Shown here: positions 53,001 through 64,000 of the stretch, in pieces
How the letters are laid out: each line of letters opens with the position of its first letter
Numbering within the stretch: position 1 is the first letter of the stretch
Assembly (NCBI GenBank): GCA_037074765.1
Contig: JBAMDO010000046.1
Coordinates: forward strand, 224,013-288,012
DNA: 64,000 nucleotides
Source of the DNA: Mansonella perstans
Taxonomy: Eukaryota > Nematoda > Chromadorea > Rhabditida > Onchocercidae
Reading direction: 5' to 3'
Translations under genes and position numbers: made by a program
Notes under the pieces: generated by a model
The model's input: the letters and a program-made list of their open reading frames with translations, nothing else
Told to the model about the DNA's origin: nothing
Database searches by the model: none

Positions 53001-54809
53001 TGCAAAAAAACTAAACTGCAACTGCCATGAACAATTTAGATTGAGACGAATTTTTGCAGACTACGATATCTCTTGACTTCTTAACTTCTTAAATTGAACG
53101 CTAACCGTCTTTCCATTTTGGGTGATCCACCTCTGTAATCACTATCGCCAAATTCATTCACATCACCAGGTCCTCTGTGTCCATCTTCATCTCGTATCCA
53201 ACGATAATCCTTGAAATATTACCTCAGAAGTCAAGGAACATATATATGAAAAACTAAGCTTAAGTTGGTATTTCCAAAAAAGGAAATTTGAGATGATGCT
53301 CATGACAAAACGAGGACGAAAAGACTTATCGATAAGTGATTCCTTTCTCCTTACTGGCCTCCATCAAACTGTGCATGTGGCGAGTGTTGGCACAGTATTC
53401 ATAAACAATTTCAAGATGTTTAATAAAATTAAACGTCATTTAAAGAAACAAAAGCCTTCCTTAAACATTACCCTACACTGTGCATAAGTTTATATAATTA
53501 ACCTTATCAGCTGAATCTCCTCCTCGATTCCTATAATCTTTGTCCCCTGTCCCATCACTTGGTGAATTACTGCCATACCCATAATACTCTTCATTAGAAT
53601 CAATCGTTGGAGAAGCTATTGTTGCGATCCCCTGCTTTGCACGCTGTTTTACGCCAGTCATCCAGGAACTGAGCATGCTACCTTCAGCACCTCTCGTATT
53701 CTAAATTTTACTATCTTTCAGACTGCAAGCAATAGTTTTAGCTCGGATTTAAAGAGCCCTATATTTCAAAAATTAAGACATCTCAGATATTCCAAGATTA
53801 AAATACATAGAATTAGGAACAGATCATTTTTGGAACCTAAGTTTGAAAAATCATTTCCACACTAGTGCCCACTTCCCCGGCCAACTCAATCTCACTATCC
53901 AAAATGGCTCTATAAGGGTAACGAGCGAGCCATATGCGCTTTATTCATTTATTAAACCCCAAGGGCAGAAATGAAATCACTTATTCCAAATTGATGGAGT
54001 GCGACAGGAACGGCTCGAAATATTGCACAGTGTAAAAAAAAAGAAAAATTCCTAATTAAGTCGCAAGCGAGATTCTAAACATAATGAATCTAAGTTTGCG
54101 AAGCATCAATAAATGATGTTATTGATTACAAAATTTTTTCATAAAAATTGTGGTAATTTTTTTTTTTTTGTACTGTTTTTGGGAGTTCCCAAGGATCACT
54201 GGATCAATCTGCAAAACATAGTGTAATGTTTTTGTTGCGTTTGTTGCATTTGCATGCATTCTCCACCATCTGCTTGTTTTTCAGACATCTCCAGTCATCA
54301 TCATATCATTTTTCCTTTTTTTTACCGCATATTTTATTATTGTTCGTTCATATGTCTGTTTTTGCATGTATTTTTATGCGTACCGCCAATTCTTTGTCGA
54401 AATCACGCGGTTTACGTAAAGGCGGCTGATTCAAAGACACATTCAAAGATATAGCTTGCGCTACTTCTTGATTTTCAGTTGCTTCTCGATCGCGCCCTGA
54501 ACAATATCCATGTAAATATCATATCGAAATTGTTCTTATAAAACTATGATTGAACAGATGCTAAATGACAAATATAGCAAGCGGAATCTTACACTATCCA
54601 TTACGACATTTAGATTCCTAACTTGCTAATAGACATCGGCAAGAACAACCTTCAGCATCTTCGTCGTCACAAATTTCACCTTCTTCTGGTAGCTCACCAT
54701 CTTCTACTTCTGCTTTTGCAATGTTTTTGTTTCCCATTTCAACATCTTCCCTTACTGCTCCCGAAAATTCGTATTCTTCCAATGAGCCTGCCATAGCAAC
54801 ATCGACCAT
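50022..54809 (-). CDS. Triple CCCH zinc-finger protein, ZC3H4/ZC3H6/Su(s)-like
   Basis: Thirteen exons, 820 aa, in coding order: 54809-54650, 54496-54384, 53700-53503, 53209-53106, 52953-52803, 52628-52410, 52319-51912, 51826-51715, 51599-51448, 51330-51119, 50971-50824, 50688-50429, 50247-50022. Every junction agrees in phase. Near the start is an acidic EDGELPEEGEI motif typical of this family. An Arg/Gly-rich stretch precedes three tandem zinc fingers: Cys232-240-246-His250, Cys262-270-276-His280 and Cys285-293-298-His302 (C-X7-C-X5-C-X3-H, C-X4 in the last). The middle (316-451) is rich in Pro, Val and Ala. After it come LAWKLHP (about 517-523) and repeated DPR motifs (LADPR, NRDPR, SDPR, LDPR), also a feature of ZC3H4/ZC3H6. 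In animals such proteins bind RNA in the nucleus and limit unproductive transcription; ZC3H4 does so with WDR82. That role here is inferred. A start further upstream through another exon is possible. Confidence 0.88.
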
Positions 54810-54821
54810 TGTTAGCGCATC

Positions 54822-54836
54822 ACTTTCTTCTGTTAA
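54822..54836 (-). promoter_or_regulatory. Splice acceptor before the CCCH gene start, possible trans-splice site
   Basis: TTGTTTAACAG ends about 20 bases ahead of the first ATG of the zinc-finger gene. In nematodes an acceptor at this distance is commonly used for spliced-leader addition. It could equally join a 5' untranslated or short coding exon. Confidence 0.4.
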
Positions 54837-56104
54837 ACAATGAATCGACAAATCCGTATGACAAATATGCTATTCAAACACGCGTTAATAAACGAGCAGG
54901 ATATGTAGTTGAAATGGATATTTAGCCTTTGCTAGGTTTCAATTCAATTATTCTAATGAGCATATATCCTTCTGTTCGAACATTTAAAAGTGAATACGTT
55001 AGAATGACTTGGCATTTCCGAAGTACTTTTACATGCAATAATGGCTAATTCTATGATTGTGGAATGGAAACTCACAGTGAAAATCGAGAATAGAAATAAA
55101 ACTAAGGAAATGACATGAAATTAAGAGTACAAAAAAAAAAGTGAGGTAATCATTGAGCATAAAAATGCCATTGCTGAACATAATTAATTGAGTACCTATC
55201 ATCAGATTATGTTATTTACAATCATTGAAGTGTACATATTTTGACTCTTAATTTTATTAGCCCTTGTCAAGCAACCAAGCAGTTCCGGACGAAAATGTGT
55301 CACCTGTTTATTATTGTTGATTAAACTAAATAAACAACTATTTTTCTTCCTCCTTTTCATGAACTGCAATCTTTTTACCCTGAACAATTTTGAATTCTAT
55401 GAGAAAACTACGAAATCAAAATTGAAATAATGAATAAAAATATATAACCTTAAAAAATGTTCAAATGAAAAACATACAAAAAATGATTTATTAGGTTCTT
55501 GACACTAGCAGCGCCTTTGCCTATTACTTTCTTACAATTCCCTTTAATCCATTGAGTTTTTCAAGAATGATAAACGGATCAATGACAAACGCATCATGAC
55601 TCAAGTTTCTTCTATGCTAAAAAAAAAAAAAGATTCAGATAGAGCTTTTTTCCCAAAAAATTTACATGAAACATGAAATCAGCATTTTCTACACAACTAT
55701 ACAATTATTTCATCAGAAATGATGAAATAAACGTTCTAGAAAAAGAGACCTAATATTGGCGAAATTTCTTTAAATAATGAATATAAAGCACATTTCTGGT
55801 TGTGAATATCACCCTAGTAGTTAAAACAAAGATGTGAAGCACTGTTGACTATAAAAAATGTCTGATGATGTCTAATATAATTCCCATGGTTGCAGATCCG
55901 ATACTTATGAGTAGAAATTAACAGTATTTCACCAAAAATAAAACTAAATGAATTCAGATATGCAGAAAAGCGTGCATCCTAAAACTGCTAGATTTTTGAT
56001 AAGCCTTTCTGGAGCAATTAAAGTGAACAGATACGGATTATAAGACGAGGAAAATCATAATCATGCCCATGACAGGTTAAATATCCATCAAAAAATTGAT
56101 GATC

Positions 56105-56108
<4 letters not shown>

Positions 56109-56140
<32 letters not shown>
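56109..56140. repeat. (AG)16 microsatellite
   Basis: Sixteen uninterrupted AG dinucleotides. Confidence 0.95.
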
Positions 56141-56142
<2 letters not shown>

Positions 56143-57375
56143 TAAAGTATGGAAGATTTAATGCATCAGTATTCAGCTTCTGAAGTTCTTAAGTATTCTA
56201 TTAGATTCTGAATATTACTATTTCCAGTTCTTGGTTGACTACAGCTGCGCCAAATTGTAAACTGTTTTGATAAATCTTATATTAACTTTCAATGGTCTTG
56301 TGATATTCTCACTTACTACATTATTCTAAAATCAATACAACATTCGCTATTATCTACTAGTCGTTGAACGAACATAATGTGCCTTTCCGACCAGTTCATG
56401 CAAATATTAATACTTGCAGCTATCTTTAAAGAAATAAATGTCACTGTAGTTGAAGACTTACACGAAATCTGTTATCGTTTCGCTCAAATGATCTGTTCAA
56501 AAATAAGCACTTCAGATATGAAGATTTCAGAAACGAGAATTTCAAATTCATAAAAAACATGTACCTACGTAAAAACTAGGCAAAAGTACCATTCGATCTG
56601 TTTTAATATAATATGTTCGTTAATATATGCGAGAAAACATAATTCGCGTTGCATTTTTCCAGTGCTGTGATTACAGCTGTGATGGAGGAGCGTATACAGG
56701 ATAAAAAATTCTGATTGCCGGATTCTTTCCGCTGTATTTCTTCCACTCAAACATCACTTAAATAGTTCCATTCCGGAAGTGCAGTTTTTAAAATCCGGGG
56801 ACTGAAAATCATCCCCTCCCTTACTTGATACTGATCTTTTCTTCAGCTTAGCTGTCAGCATATTTTCTTCTAACAGAAAATTTAGCTGAAGAGATGTTCT
56901 GAAGGAACTGCACTTAACACTTTAGATAAATACGTGTCGAAATTTTCACTTTATAAGCTACCTTCGTGATCTAGTTAGTATCCATTGAGTTCTGCGGATC
57001 TTTTTTCTCCGGAAGAATCCATGGTTAAAAGTAAATGTTTTAGAATCGTCTGAAAATTATCCAATCTGTATGCGACTTTATGATTAGAGAGGTTACATTC
57101 AACATGGATTGATTGAACTTTTGAACAATATCCACTTCCTAACTCTTGAATTACTTTCTACTTGAATCATTGATATAAAAGGATGAAAGCTGAAAGGCCA
57201 TCTTCATCATTTGAAATCTGGAAGAAAACAATGATGTTCGCGAATGTATTAAAATTCCCAGGTATACGAAGTTGTTAGGAAAGGAAAATATGATGTTGAA
57301 CTGATAGATGGGCGCTTTTTTGGTCAAATTATCCTTCCTTGTAAAATTTGTAGAAATGAGATGAAGAATGGATAT

Positions 57376-57387
57376 ATCATCATCATT

Positions 57388-57432
<45 letters not shown>

Positions 57433-57433
57433 G
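57376..57433. repeat. (ATC)n microsatellite
   Basis: About nineteen ATC units with one early interruption (ATT). Confidence 0.95.
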
Positions 57434-57708
57434 ATAATGTCTGTGCTTCTTAACGATTTGTAATGTTCAAGGATTTGTAATATTCCAGAGAGCAGTCCTT
57501 CCTGCCTGCACTTTCACTACATCGTCGTATCTTCTTTACATATATATATATATCTTCATCTTTGGCAAATGTTTTAATGAAGAGTATAGAAATAATTAAC
57601 CAACGAATATATAAGTAAATTCTTCTTAGCTACGATTTGCAACATTTATGCCTTATAATACAACTACAATCCGCTAAATTTCTTCTAAATAAGGCACAAA
57701 ATAATTGC

Positions 57709-57780
57709 ATTCCGCGTCTCTAAATCATTCTACGTCCCTAAATTGTTCCACGTTCCTAAATGGTTCCACGTCTCAAAAAT
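57709..57780. repeat. 18-bp minisatellite, four copies
   Basis: Four head-to-tail 18-bp units of the form RTTCYRCGTYYCTAAATN, at 57709, 57727, 57745 and 57763. The copies have diverged at several positions. Confidence 0.75.
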
Positions 57781-57911
57781 GTTCGTTGCATACGTAATCC
57801 TATAGTGTCTGTGTGGTTCGATGACGGAAGCCACGCCCATAACTTCTCCAATCCCACCCCATCACCCATAATTATGCATCTTGCAGCTTTATAGGTTGCT
57901 GTTATTCTTAC

Positions 57912-57933
57912 GTAGTAGTAGTAGTAGTAGTAG
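57912..57933. repeat. (GTA)7 microsatellite
   Basis: Seven GTA units, followed by two diverged GTATTAG copies. Confidence 0.9.
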
Positions 57934-58140
57934 GTATTAGGTATTAAAATTAGATAAATATAAAGGATTATTGTAAAAATTTACCTTAATAATTTCATTT
58001 TATCTTATCTAAAAAAAGAAATTAATTGATAGATAATAATATTATCTTATTGCATACTTATTCAAAAAGATACAAAAAAAAAAAATGCACAAAAAGCGAA
58101 ATTAATTAATGAAAAAGTAACGAAAAAAAAAATCAATCAA

Positions 58141-58148
58141 TATCCATC

Positions 58149-58191
<43 letters not shown>

Positions 58192-58209
58192 TTATCTATC
58201 CATCTATCC

Positions 58210-58259
<50 letters not shown>

Positions 58260-58260
58260 T
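58141..58260. repeat. (TATC)n microsatellite, 120 bp
   Basis: About thirty tetranucleotide units with a few TATT and CATC variants in the first half and a pure run in the second. Confidence 0.95.
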
Positions 58261-58473
58261 TTACCAATAACATTACTTAATTTCTCTTTTTAAAAAAAAG
58301 AAATCTATAAGTATAAATTATCTAAAAATTAAAAAGAAAAAATTTCTTAAAATAACTAAAATGAATAAATATTAAGATATTTTTATATATTGAAACATAA
58401 TCTATTTTCTAATATTCAAATATTACATAAAATAATTTCTATGAATTAAACGATTAAGTATGACTATTAAAAT

Positions 58474-58598
58474 TGAATGAAATGAAATGAATGAAATGGA
58501 TGAATGAATGAATGAATGAGTGAATTAATGAATGAATGAGTGAATGAATGAATGAATGAATGAATGAATGAATGAATGAATGAATCAATCAGTCAATC
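58474..58598. repeat. (TGAA)n microsatellite, 125 bp
   Basis: About thirty tetranucleotide units (GAAT/TGAA) with scattered TGAG and TTAA variants on the 5' side. Confidence 0.95.
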
Positions 58599-59452
58599 AT
58601 ATAGATAGATAGATATATAGAAATTTGAGCTAAAAAAAAAAAAAGATAACAAATAATAAATTTTTTTTTTTTTCTTTTTTTTATTTTCATTTTTTTTTTT
58701 TCTTTTTTTTTATAATTTTTTCTTCCCCAATTAAAAATCAAAATTCGCATTAATTATTTGTTTTTGACGTGAATTGATAAGTCATTATCTTATATATATA
58801 TATATATTATATAATTTTGGGGTTACTACCACGTAGAAATATTAACGCCATAACTTCTGCATATATTAACTTTAACCATCTAACGTATATATATATACAT
58901 ACACAATCCACACATTGTGGTCTTTCTACATCGTCGCCATCATCAAACAATACAAGCAGCAATGGCAAGCACATTTGGCACTATTCAATACACAAAATAT
59001 CTCTATCATCTTTTTCCTTTTTCTCTTTCCTTCTTCCTTCATCATATAATCTATATAGGTCATAGTATTCTCTAAAATCTCTTAATTTTTTATTACATCT
59101 CATCTACTATTTATTGTTACAACATCTTTTATCTCTCATCTACAAACACTATCTTCTATCATTTTATATAATCAATCGATTTCCTCTACATTCTTTCGCC
59201 ACATACCTTTTATCTTTTCATCCTTACATTTATCCTTTATCTTTTTATAAATTGTCTGCTAAACTAAATCATACATATTTAATTTTCATTGCTAAAAGTA
59301 TCATCTATCTTCAATTCAATGAACCCATTGAATCAATCCTCCCCCATCCCCCCTCCTCCTCCTCCTCCCTCCCGGTATTACTCGTTAAATTTCATACGCC
59401 CACATATAAATATATCTATCTATATGTCTGTCTACGTACATGCATTAGGCAT

Positions 59453-59530
59453 ATATACGTGTGTGTGTATATGTATGCGTGCGTGCGTGCGTGTGCGTTT
59501 GCGTTTGCGTTTGCGTTTGCGTTTGCGTAT
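59453..59530. repeat. GT, GCGT and (TTTGCG)n compound repeat
   Basis: A (GT)n start is followed by four GCGT units and then about six copies of the hexamer TTTGCG. The order suggests stepwise expansion from GT to GCGT to TTTGCG. Repeated Arg-Leu and Ala-Phe codons in frames here are products of the repeat. Confidence 0.9.
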
Positions 59531-59691
59531 TTCAGATAACAATGAAATAAGATTGATAAAGTTATATGAACAGAATTTGTATGCATGTTATTAGTGATCA
59601 GATAGATGGTAAACAGTGTATATATATATATATAAGTAGATAGTGAACGTTTTAACGGGAATGTCCGCTTAAACGTGACATCTTAATGTTC

Positions 59692-59710
59692 CTCTCTCTC
59701 TCTCTCCCTC
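59692..59710. repeat. (CT)n microsatellite
   Basis: About nine CT units with one extra C near the 3' end. Confidence 0.85.
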
Positions 59711-60509
59711 TTCCTACTCTGTTTCTCTTCTTCCCCAATTTTTATTAACATTTTTAATGTAGCAAAATGATTATCACTAATTCATAAATATGAACTATTG
59801 ATTCCACCCAATTATTTCTACTCTGAAAATTCCCGCTTTATTGATTTTTATCGGACTTCTAAGATTCAATGATCTAATAAAATAACATTAAAAAATTAGT
59901 TGCAAATTCACTTTTTATAAAAATGCACAGATAACAAAAGTTTCATTGTAATGTATCTCCTCCCATTTGAGAATTGAATGTCGCATGCATGCATGCCTTT
60001 CAGGTATCATCAATTCATGTAAGGCAGGCCCATTATTTTTAGCCCTAAATTATGCTTACCATCAAAACCATTTTTGACTTTTTTTTTTGATTTTTTTTTT
60101 TTTTTTTTGTTTGCCTCTAGAGACCAAAGTAAAGCCATCATCCTTCCTATATACACCACCCATCCTTTCAAACTTCTCAAAATTCTATGGCCTCCAAAAT
60201 AGTCAAAATCTCACTCAAATTGTTTACTTTTTTCAATACAATATAAAATAAATTTAATCTAGGCACATTTTCTTACAAGATAGGACGATAATTGAAAGTT
60301 ATAGTTAATTAACTTTTCAAGTATCTTCACCTTCTTCCATTTTTTCCTTGTTGTCCTGTCCTGTTCATTCTTTTGTTCACCTTACTTTTATATATCTTCT
60401 CCTATTACTAATTTTCGCTCTTTGAAAGATTTTTCGATGAAAACCTTTACAAATTAATTGATCAATAAATTAACAAACAGTAACTATTTAGTAGATCACA
60501 CCATTAAAG

Positions 60510-60677
60510 ATGAATAAGTTTCTTGATAGGTCAAGGAGTTGGTCGAGAAGAAATGGTATTCGTCATTATCGAACCAGAAGTGATCATTACTCACAAAGGA
60601 TAGCTCGTGATTTACCAGAAATTACCAGAAAAGATGTGATATATCAATTTTCTCTGCATAAAATTGCTTAATTTAAT
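60510..60677 (+). CDS. Short 55-codon frame, possible first exon or small protein
   Basis: An ATG-started frame with coding-like composition: Arg/Ser-rich first half (DRSRSWSRRNGIRHYRTRSD) and then IARDLPEITRKDVIYQ. It stands out from the repeat-rich AT background. A donor-like GTGATA follows the Lys-Asp codons near 60638, so it may be a first exon that is spliced rather than a complete 55-aa protein. No downstream exon could be joined. The family is unknown and chance is not excluded. Confidence 0.33.
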
Positions 60678-60841
60678 TGACAACTTATTAATTCAATCAA
60701 GTACCAATTTTCAATGGAAAAAGAGGTCATTGTGGGAGTTCATCATGGCGTTGTTAATTTTAGTACAATTAACTACAGAAACCGTGCTGAATTTGCAAGT
60801 ATAAAAGTTATTTGAATCAATTGCTTTTGCGATGCGACCTG

Positions 60842-60933
60842 AACATACATACATACACACACACACATACATACACACACACATACACATACACACATAC
60901 ACACACACACACATACACACATACACGCATACG
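60842..60933. repeat. (AC)n/(ATAC)n compound microsatellite
   Basis: Mixed AC and ATAC units of about 90 bp. Met-Tyr-Val-Cys repeats in the antisense frames come from this array and are not a protein. Confidence 0.95.
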
Positions 60934-61680
60934 CAAGCGATTCAAACACACACACAGCCATACAATCCAATCATCACATATGTACACAAAAATTTGCAGT
61001 GAAAAGAATGAATGTGTGAATGTAAAATTTCTATATTTCTACACTCTGTCTCTCACTTCCTTATATCAAACATCTAACATAATTGCTGTTGCAACCAACG
61101 CGCGTGACACATTTCAACGGCATCCGTAACATTTGATAGGAAGTCGTTCCCGTGTATCTCCCTCCCTCTTCTTCCACATTCCGCATTCCCTTTGCCCACC
61201 TGCCGCCCATCCTTTCCTCCTACGCACGCATACATTGCTTTTTTAAAAATATCTACAGGTGGTAAGAATGGCATTTAGCATCAAAGAGTATCATCATCTA
61301 TCATGAATGCATAAATCCAAATTCAATTAATTGACCCAAAATGATTGCTTTTTGAATTCAACAAATGATAGCCTATATTGAAAAATCATATTGTTATGAT
61401 TACACAATAATGCTTCACACTTAAACAATTTTCCCCCTTTGATATAAAATTTAAACAATCATTTAATTGGTATATACTAAAATAGAAAGTATAATGCTTA
61501 AAGACTTGAATTGTTTGTTATCAAAATTTTGCCAAAAATTGTTGTTGTTGTTGTTCATACAGTTTATTGAACAATGAATTTGAGGAGGAAAAAAAAAGAA
61601 TGAACCAATGAATGGTTATTCATGAAAATTAATTAGCAAAACTTTTCTGTTTTTTTTTCATGTTTTTATGGTATTTTTTC

Positions 61681-61704
61681 AAAAAAAAAAAAAAAAAAAA
61701 AAAA
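61681..61704. repeat. A24 homopolymer
   Basis: Uninterrupted A tract; shorter A tracts follow at 61799-61812 and a T tract at 62247-62267. Confidence 0.85.
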
Positions 61705-62856
61705 GAAAAGAAATTGAAATGTTCAAGAATATTTCTTCAAGACAGGAAAGTAGTTAAGATAGAAGGAAACAGGCCAATGGTGCATTAAATTGACACCAAA
61801 AAAAAAAAAAAAGAAAAAAGCATTTCTCACGCAATACCAATATAATGATTAGACAATTAACTTATATACCTAGTATATATATATATATAGCTTTTTCGCA
61901 GTATTTTGAAAAAAAAAAACTTATTTCGTGATAAAGAAAAAATGGAATGAATTTAAAATTGAGCTTTAAAAATGTCAAAAATTTGCTTTTCCACTGATCA
62001 TTTCAATCCTTTCTTCCAGTGTCTAAAAAAAAGTTCCACTTCCAATATTTTAGTCTTGGAGGGATAAATTAGGGATTTTACAGGCTTTGATTTACTAAAT
62101 CAGAAAGTTGCTACTATATATGTGTACTGTATACAGAATAATGAATATTTCCGATTCCCTCAAAGATTATAAAATAGATTGAAGCTGAGTAGTATGTTTA
62201 TTTAAAACCTGAAAACTGAAACTGAATTTTTAAAAAAAGTTTCCTTTTTTTTTTTTTTTTTTTTTTATTTTTTTTAAGGCTGATTTTGTGAAAATATTGC
62301 TTGAAGATGAGAATAAGAAAGCTGTATATTGATAACAAATCATCTTTTATCAGCTTTTCTCCATGTGTAATGCATGCTTCTCTCTAGCCATTAATTAATT
62401 TCAATTAATACATATTTATGTTTCTATAAAATCTATCATTTCGTTGATGAACGATTAAAGTATTAAAATTCGAATTTATATAAAAAGAAATATCCATATT
62501 TGTGATGAAAACAATCATCGTGCATATTTTGAAGCCTGTATTTGGGGTTCCATAAATAATGATGGGTTAGGTAGGTCACATTTAAAAAAGCTCAAATAAA
62601 ATAACAGGGATAATGGGCCAGTTCATTTTCTTACTTACTGTCTAGTCTGCAAACATGATATCCCATTGAATTGAACAAATATTATCCAATTTTTAGGATA
62701 TCTCAGGAGGAGGATCTGAGAATGAATGGAGTCAATAAGTTTTGCACCCAGAAGCAGTACGTAACCCAATTTTGTAACTTCAACATACCCCAACAATGAC
62801 TCCAGCGAAAAAGTGTTGCTCGATGTGATTAAAACGGGAACCGTCATTTCTATGTT

Positions 62857-62943
62857 CACACATACATACATACATACGCACATACATACATACATACGGA
62901 CATACATACATACATACGCAACATACATACATACATACATATA
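62857..62943. repeat. (CATA)n array with 20-bp higher-order unit
   Basis: Tetranucleotide CATA units are interrupted every 20 bp by CG, giving about four copies of CACATACATACATACATACG. The regular spacing shows that a 20-bp block, not the single tetramer, was amplified. Confidence 0.85.
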
Positions 62944-64000
62944 AACGCAGACGCATCGATCGCTTAGGCTGGTCACCGACAAACACAACGCCGCGGTGCA
63001 AAACTTTTAACTGTCAGTCTTTCTTCCATAACACACTACTACTCGATCAATAGGTTTCCAATACGCACGCATCTTTATAGCAATTAGAGAGGGTAATTTT
63101 TGGCATTTAGCCAATTTTAAATTACAAATTTGTAAATTAAATTTTTATTTGTGATCAAAGTGTACGAAAGATCATTTTTTTTTTACGGAGGTTAATTTAT
63201 AAAGTTTATTTGAATAGTATAGGAATAAACCATAGTAAAATATATGTAAATAGAAAATTTAGGAAGAAATTATTTTTACTAATTTATTTTATAGTATATA
63301 TTCATTAAATAGTATCCATAATGTTTGTTTATGATATCTTTTAATTGAGTGAATATAGGAGAGAGAAATATGACAGGTGATCCTACAAGCTATACACTAA
63401 TTCATTTCTTTGTCGATGCAGAACGAACGATATCTCTCTATTTAATGAATGAATTCGCGATATTCTTTTCATAGTAATTACCAGTAATTTTGATTATAGG
63501 TTAGTATTTTGATCAAAATTTAAACAAAGTTAAAAACTATTTTTTATTTGTATTTCTTGTCTTAAAATTTTTTTAACTAATAAGCATTGTATATGGTTGA
63601 TATCACATATAGCTATTTGCTGTAAATAATGAAATTTCGATTGTAATCCAAGCAGATTTTAAAAAATTTGATTACACTGTAACACTTTTTTTTTTTACCG
63701 TTGAAACAACATTATAATAGCTCTAATGCTAGTGCTTATTTATTGTGTATTCTTGGCACACATATGTTTGCAATCTGAAGTCATATTTTGGCTTTACTAA
63801 TGATTCATAATATCTCTGCTAATTCTGCTAATTTTTCTGATTTTATTGCAGATCATATTGTTTAATTGCAGTCTTATTCGTTAAACAGAAAGCTAAAATA
63901 CTTTCCAGATTAAATGGTTAATGGATTCCGTACGGTTTTTTTTCCTCATAAATCAGGATTACATTCAAAGAGGAAGCTAAAATACTTTCCAAATTAAACG

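Larger units (their letters stand above)
54837..64000. other. Intergenic region rich in simple repeats
   Basis: About 9 kb with no confident gene. The 56-63 kb part has at least ten microsatellite or minisatellite arrays, listed separately. Frames of 60-140 codons in it (such as 59114-59539 + and 62635-62988 -) run through the repeats and are artefacts. A 55-codon frame at 60510 is the one stretch with coding-like composition. The last kilobase is plain AT-rich DNA. Confidence 0.55.

Noticed and set aside
57820..57860. TGGTTCGATGAC as a tRNA T-loop
   Set aside because: No matching acceptor stem, D-loop or anticodon arm could be folded around it.
57376..58598. CRISPR-like regular repeats
   Set aside because: These are head-to-tail microsatellites without spacers, in a eukaryotic context.
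59114..59594. Two overlapping frames of 101 and 141 codons
   Set aside because: They run through T-rich DNA and the TTTGCG repeat; the repeated Arg-Leu or Ala-Phe tail is a repeat product.
60711..61129. Met-Tyr-Val-Cys and His-Thr-Tyr repeat proteins
   Set aside because: Direct translations of the AC/ATAC microsatellite in several frames.
62635..63001. Frames of 73 and 117 codons with Met-Tyr-Val-Cys repeats
   Set aside because: Translations of the CATA array; no signal of coding outside it.
1..64000. Bacterial endosymbiont (Wolbachia) insertion
   Set aside because: No intronless bacterial gene or change to bacterial-like coding density was seen anywhere in the window.

Overview
The window looks like nuclear DNA of a nematode. 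It is AT-rich, and its genes are split into many short exons with mostly GT-AG introns and T-rich acceptors ending in CAG or TAG. A clade III (filarial or spirurid) worm would fit, but the species cannot be fixed from sequence alone. No bacterial operon, CRISPR array, rRNA, tRNA, clear phage or clear Wolbachia insertion was seen. Exon boundaries below were placed by hand from splice signals and checked for phase from exon to exon.

Layout. 1-16396 is gene-poor, with a few weak coding-like islands and a degenerate transposon-like terminus. 16397-19283 (+) is a complete 7-exon neuropeptide receptor (NPY/NPF-like class A GPCR, 395 aa). 20346-21902 (+) is a tentative 4-exon gene for a small protein with a signal peptide. 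22388-25213 (-) holds broken cadherin repeats, probably a pseudogene. 25214-29551 has no gene that can be supported. 29552-35082 (+) is a complete 9-exon gene for a 722-aa protein with an N-myristoylation-type start; I do not recognise its family. 37756-39706 (-) is a complete 7-exon sphingomyelin synthase (320 aa) with an intact His-His-Asp site. 40161-50021 is mostly intergenic, with simple repeats, a 71-bp tandem repeat and a few orphan exon candidates. 50022-54829 (-) is a complete 13-exon gene for an 820-aa triple CCCH zinc-finger protein of the ZC3H4/ZC3H6/Suppressor-of-sable type. From 54830 to the end no gene is firm; 56-63 kb is dense in microsatellites and there is one 55-codon reading frame at 60510.

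The genes are unrelated in function: peptide signalling, adhesion remnant, unknown membrane-associated protein, sphingolipid synthesis at the Golgi or plasma membrane, and nuclear RNA control. No shared pathway or gene cluster is evident. The most informative observations are a GC-AG intron in the receptor, the decayed cadherin with multiple frame breaks, an intronic copy resembling exon 3 of the 722-aa gene, a 20-bp direct repeat flanking its exon 6, and the small signal-peptide gene. I did not find convincing evidence for a new multi-gene system.
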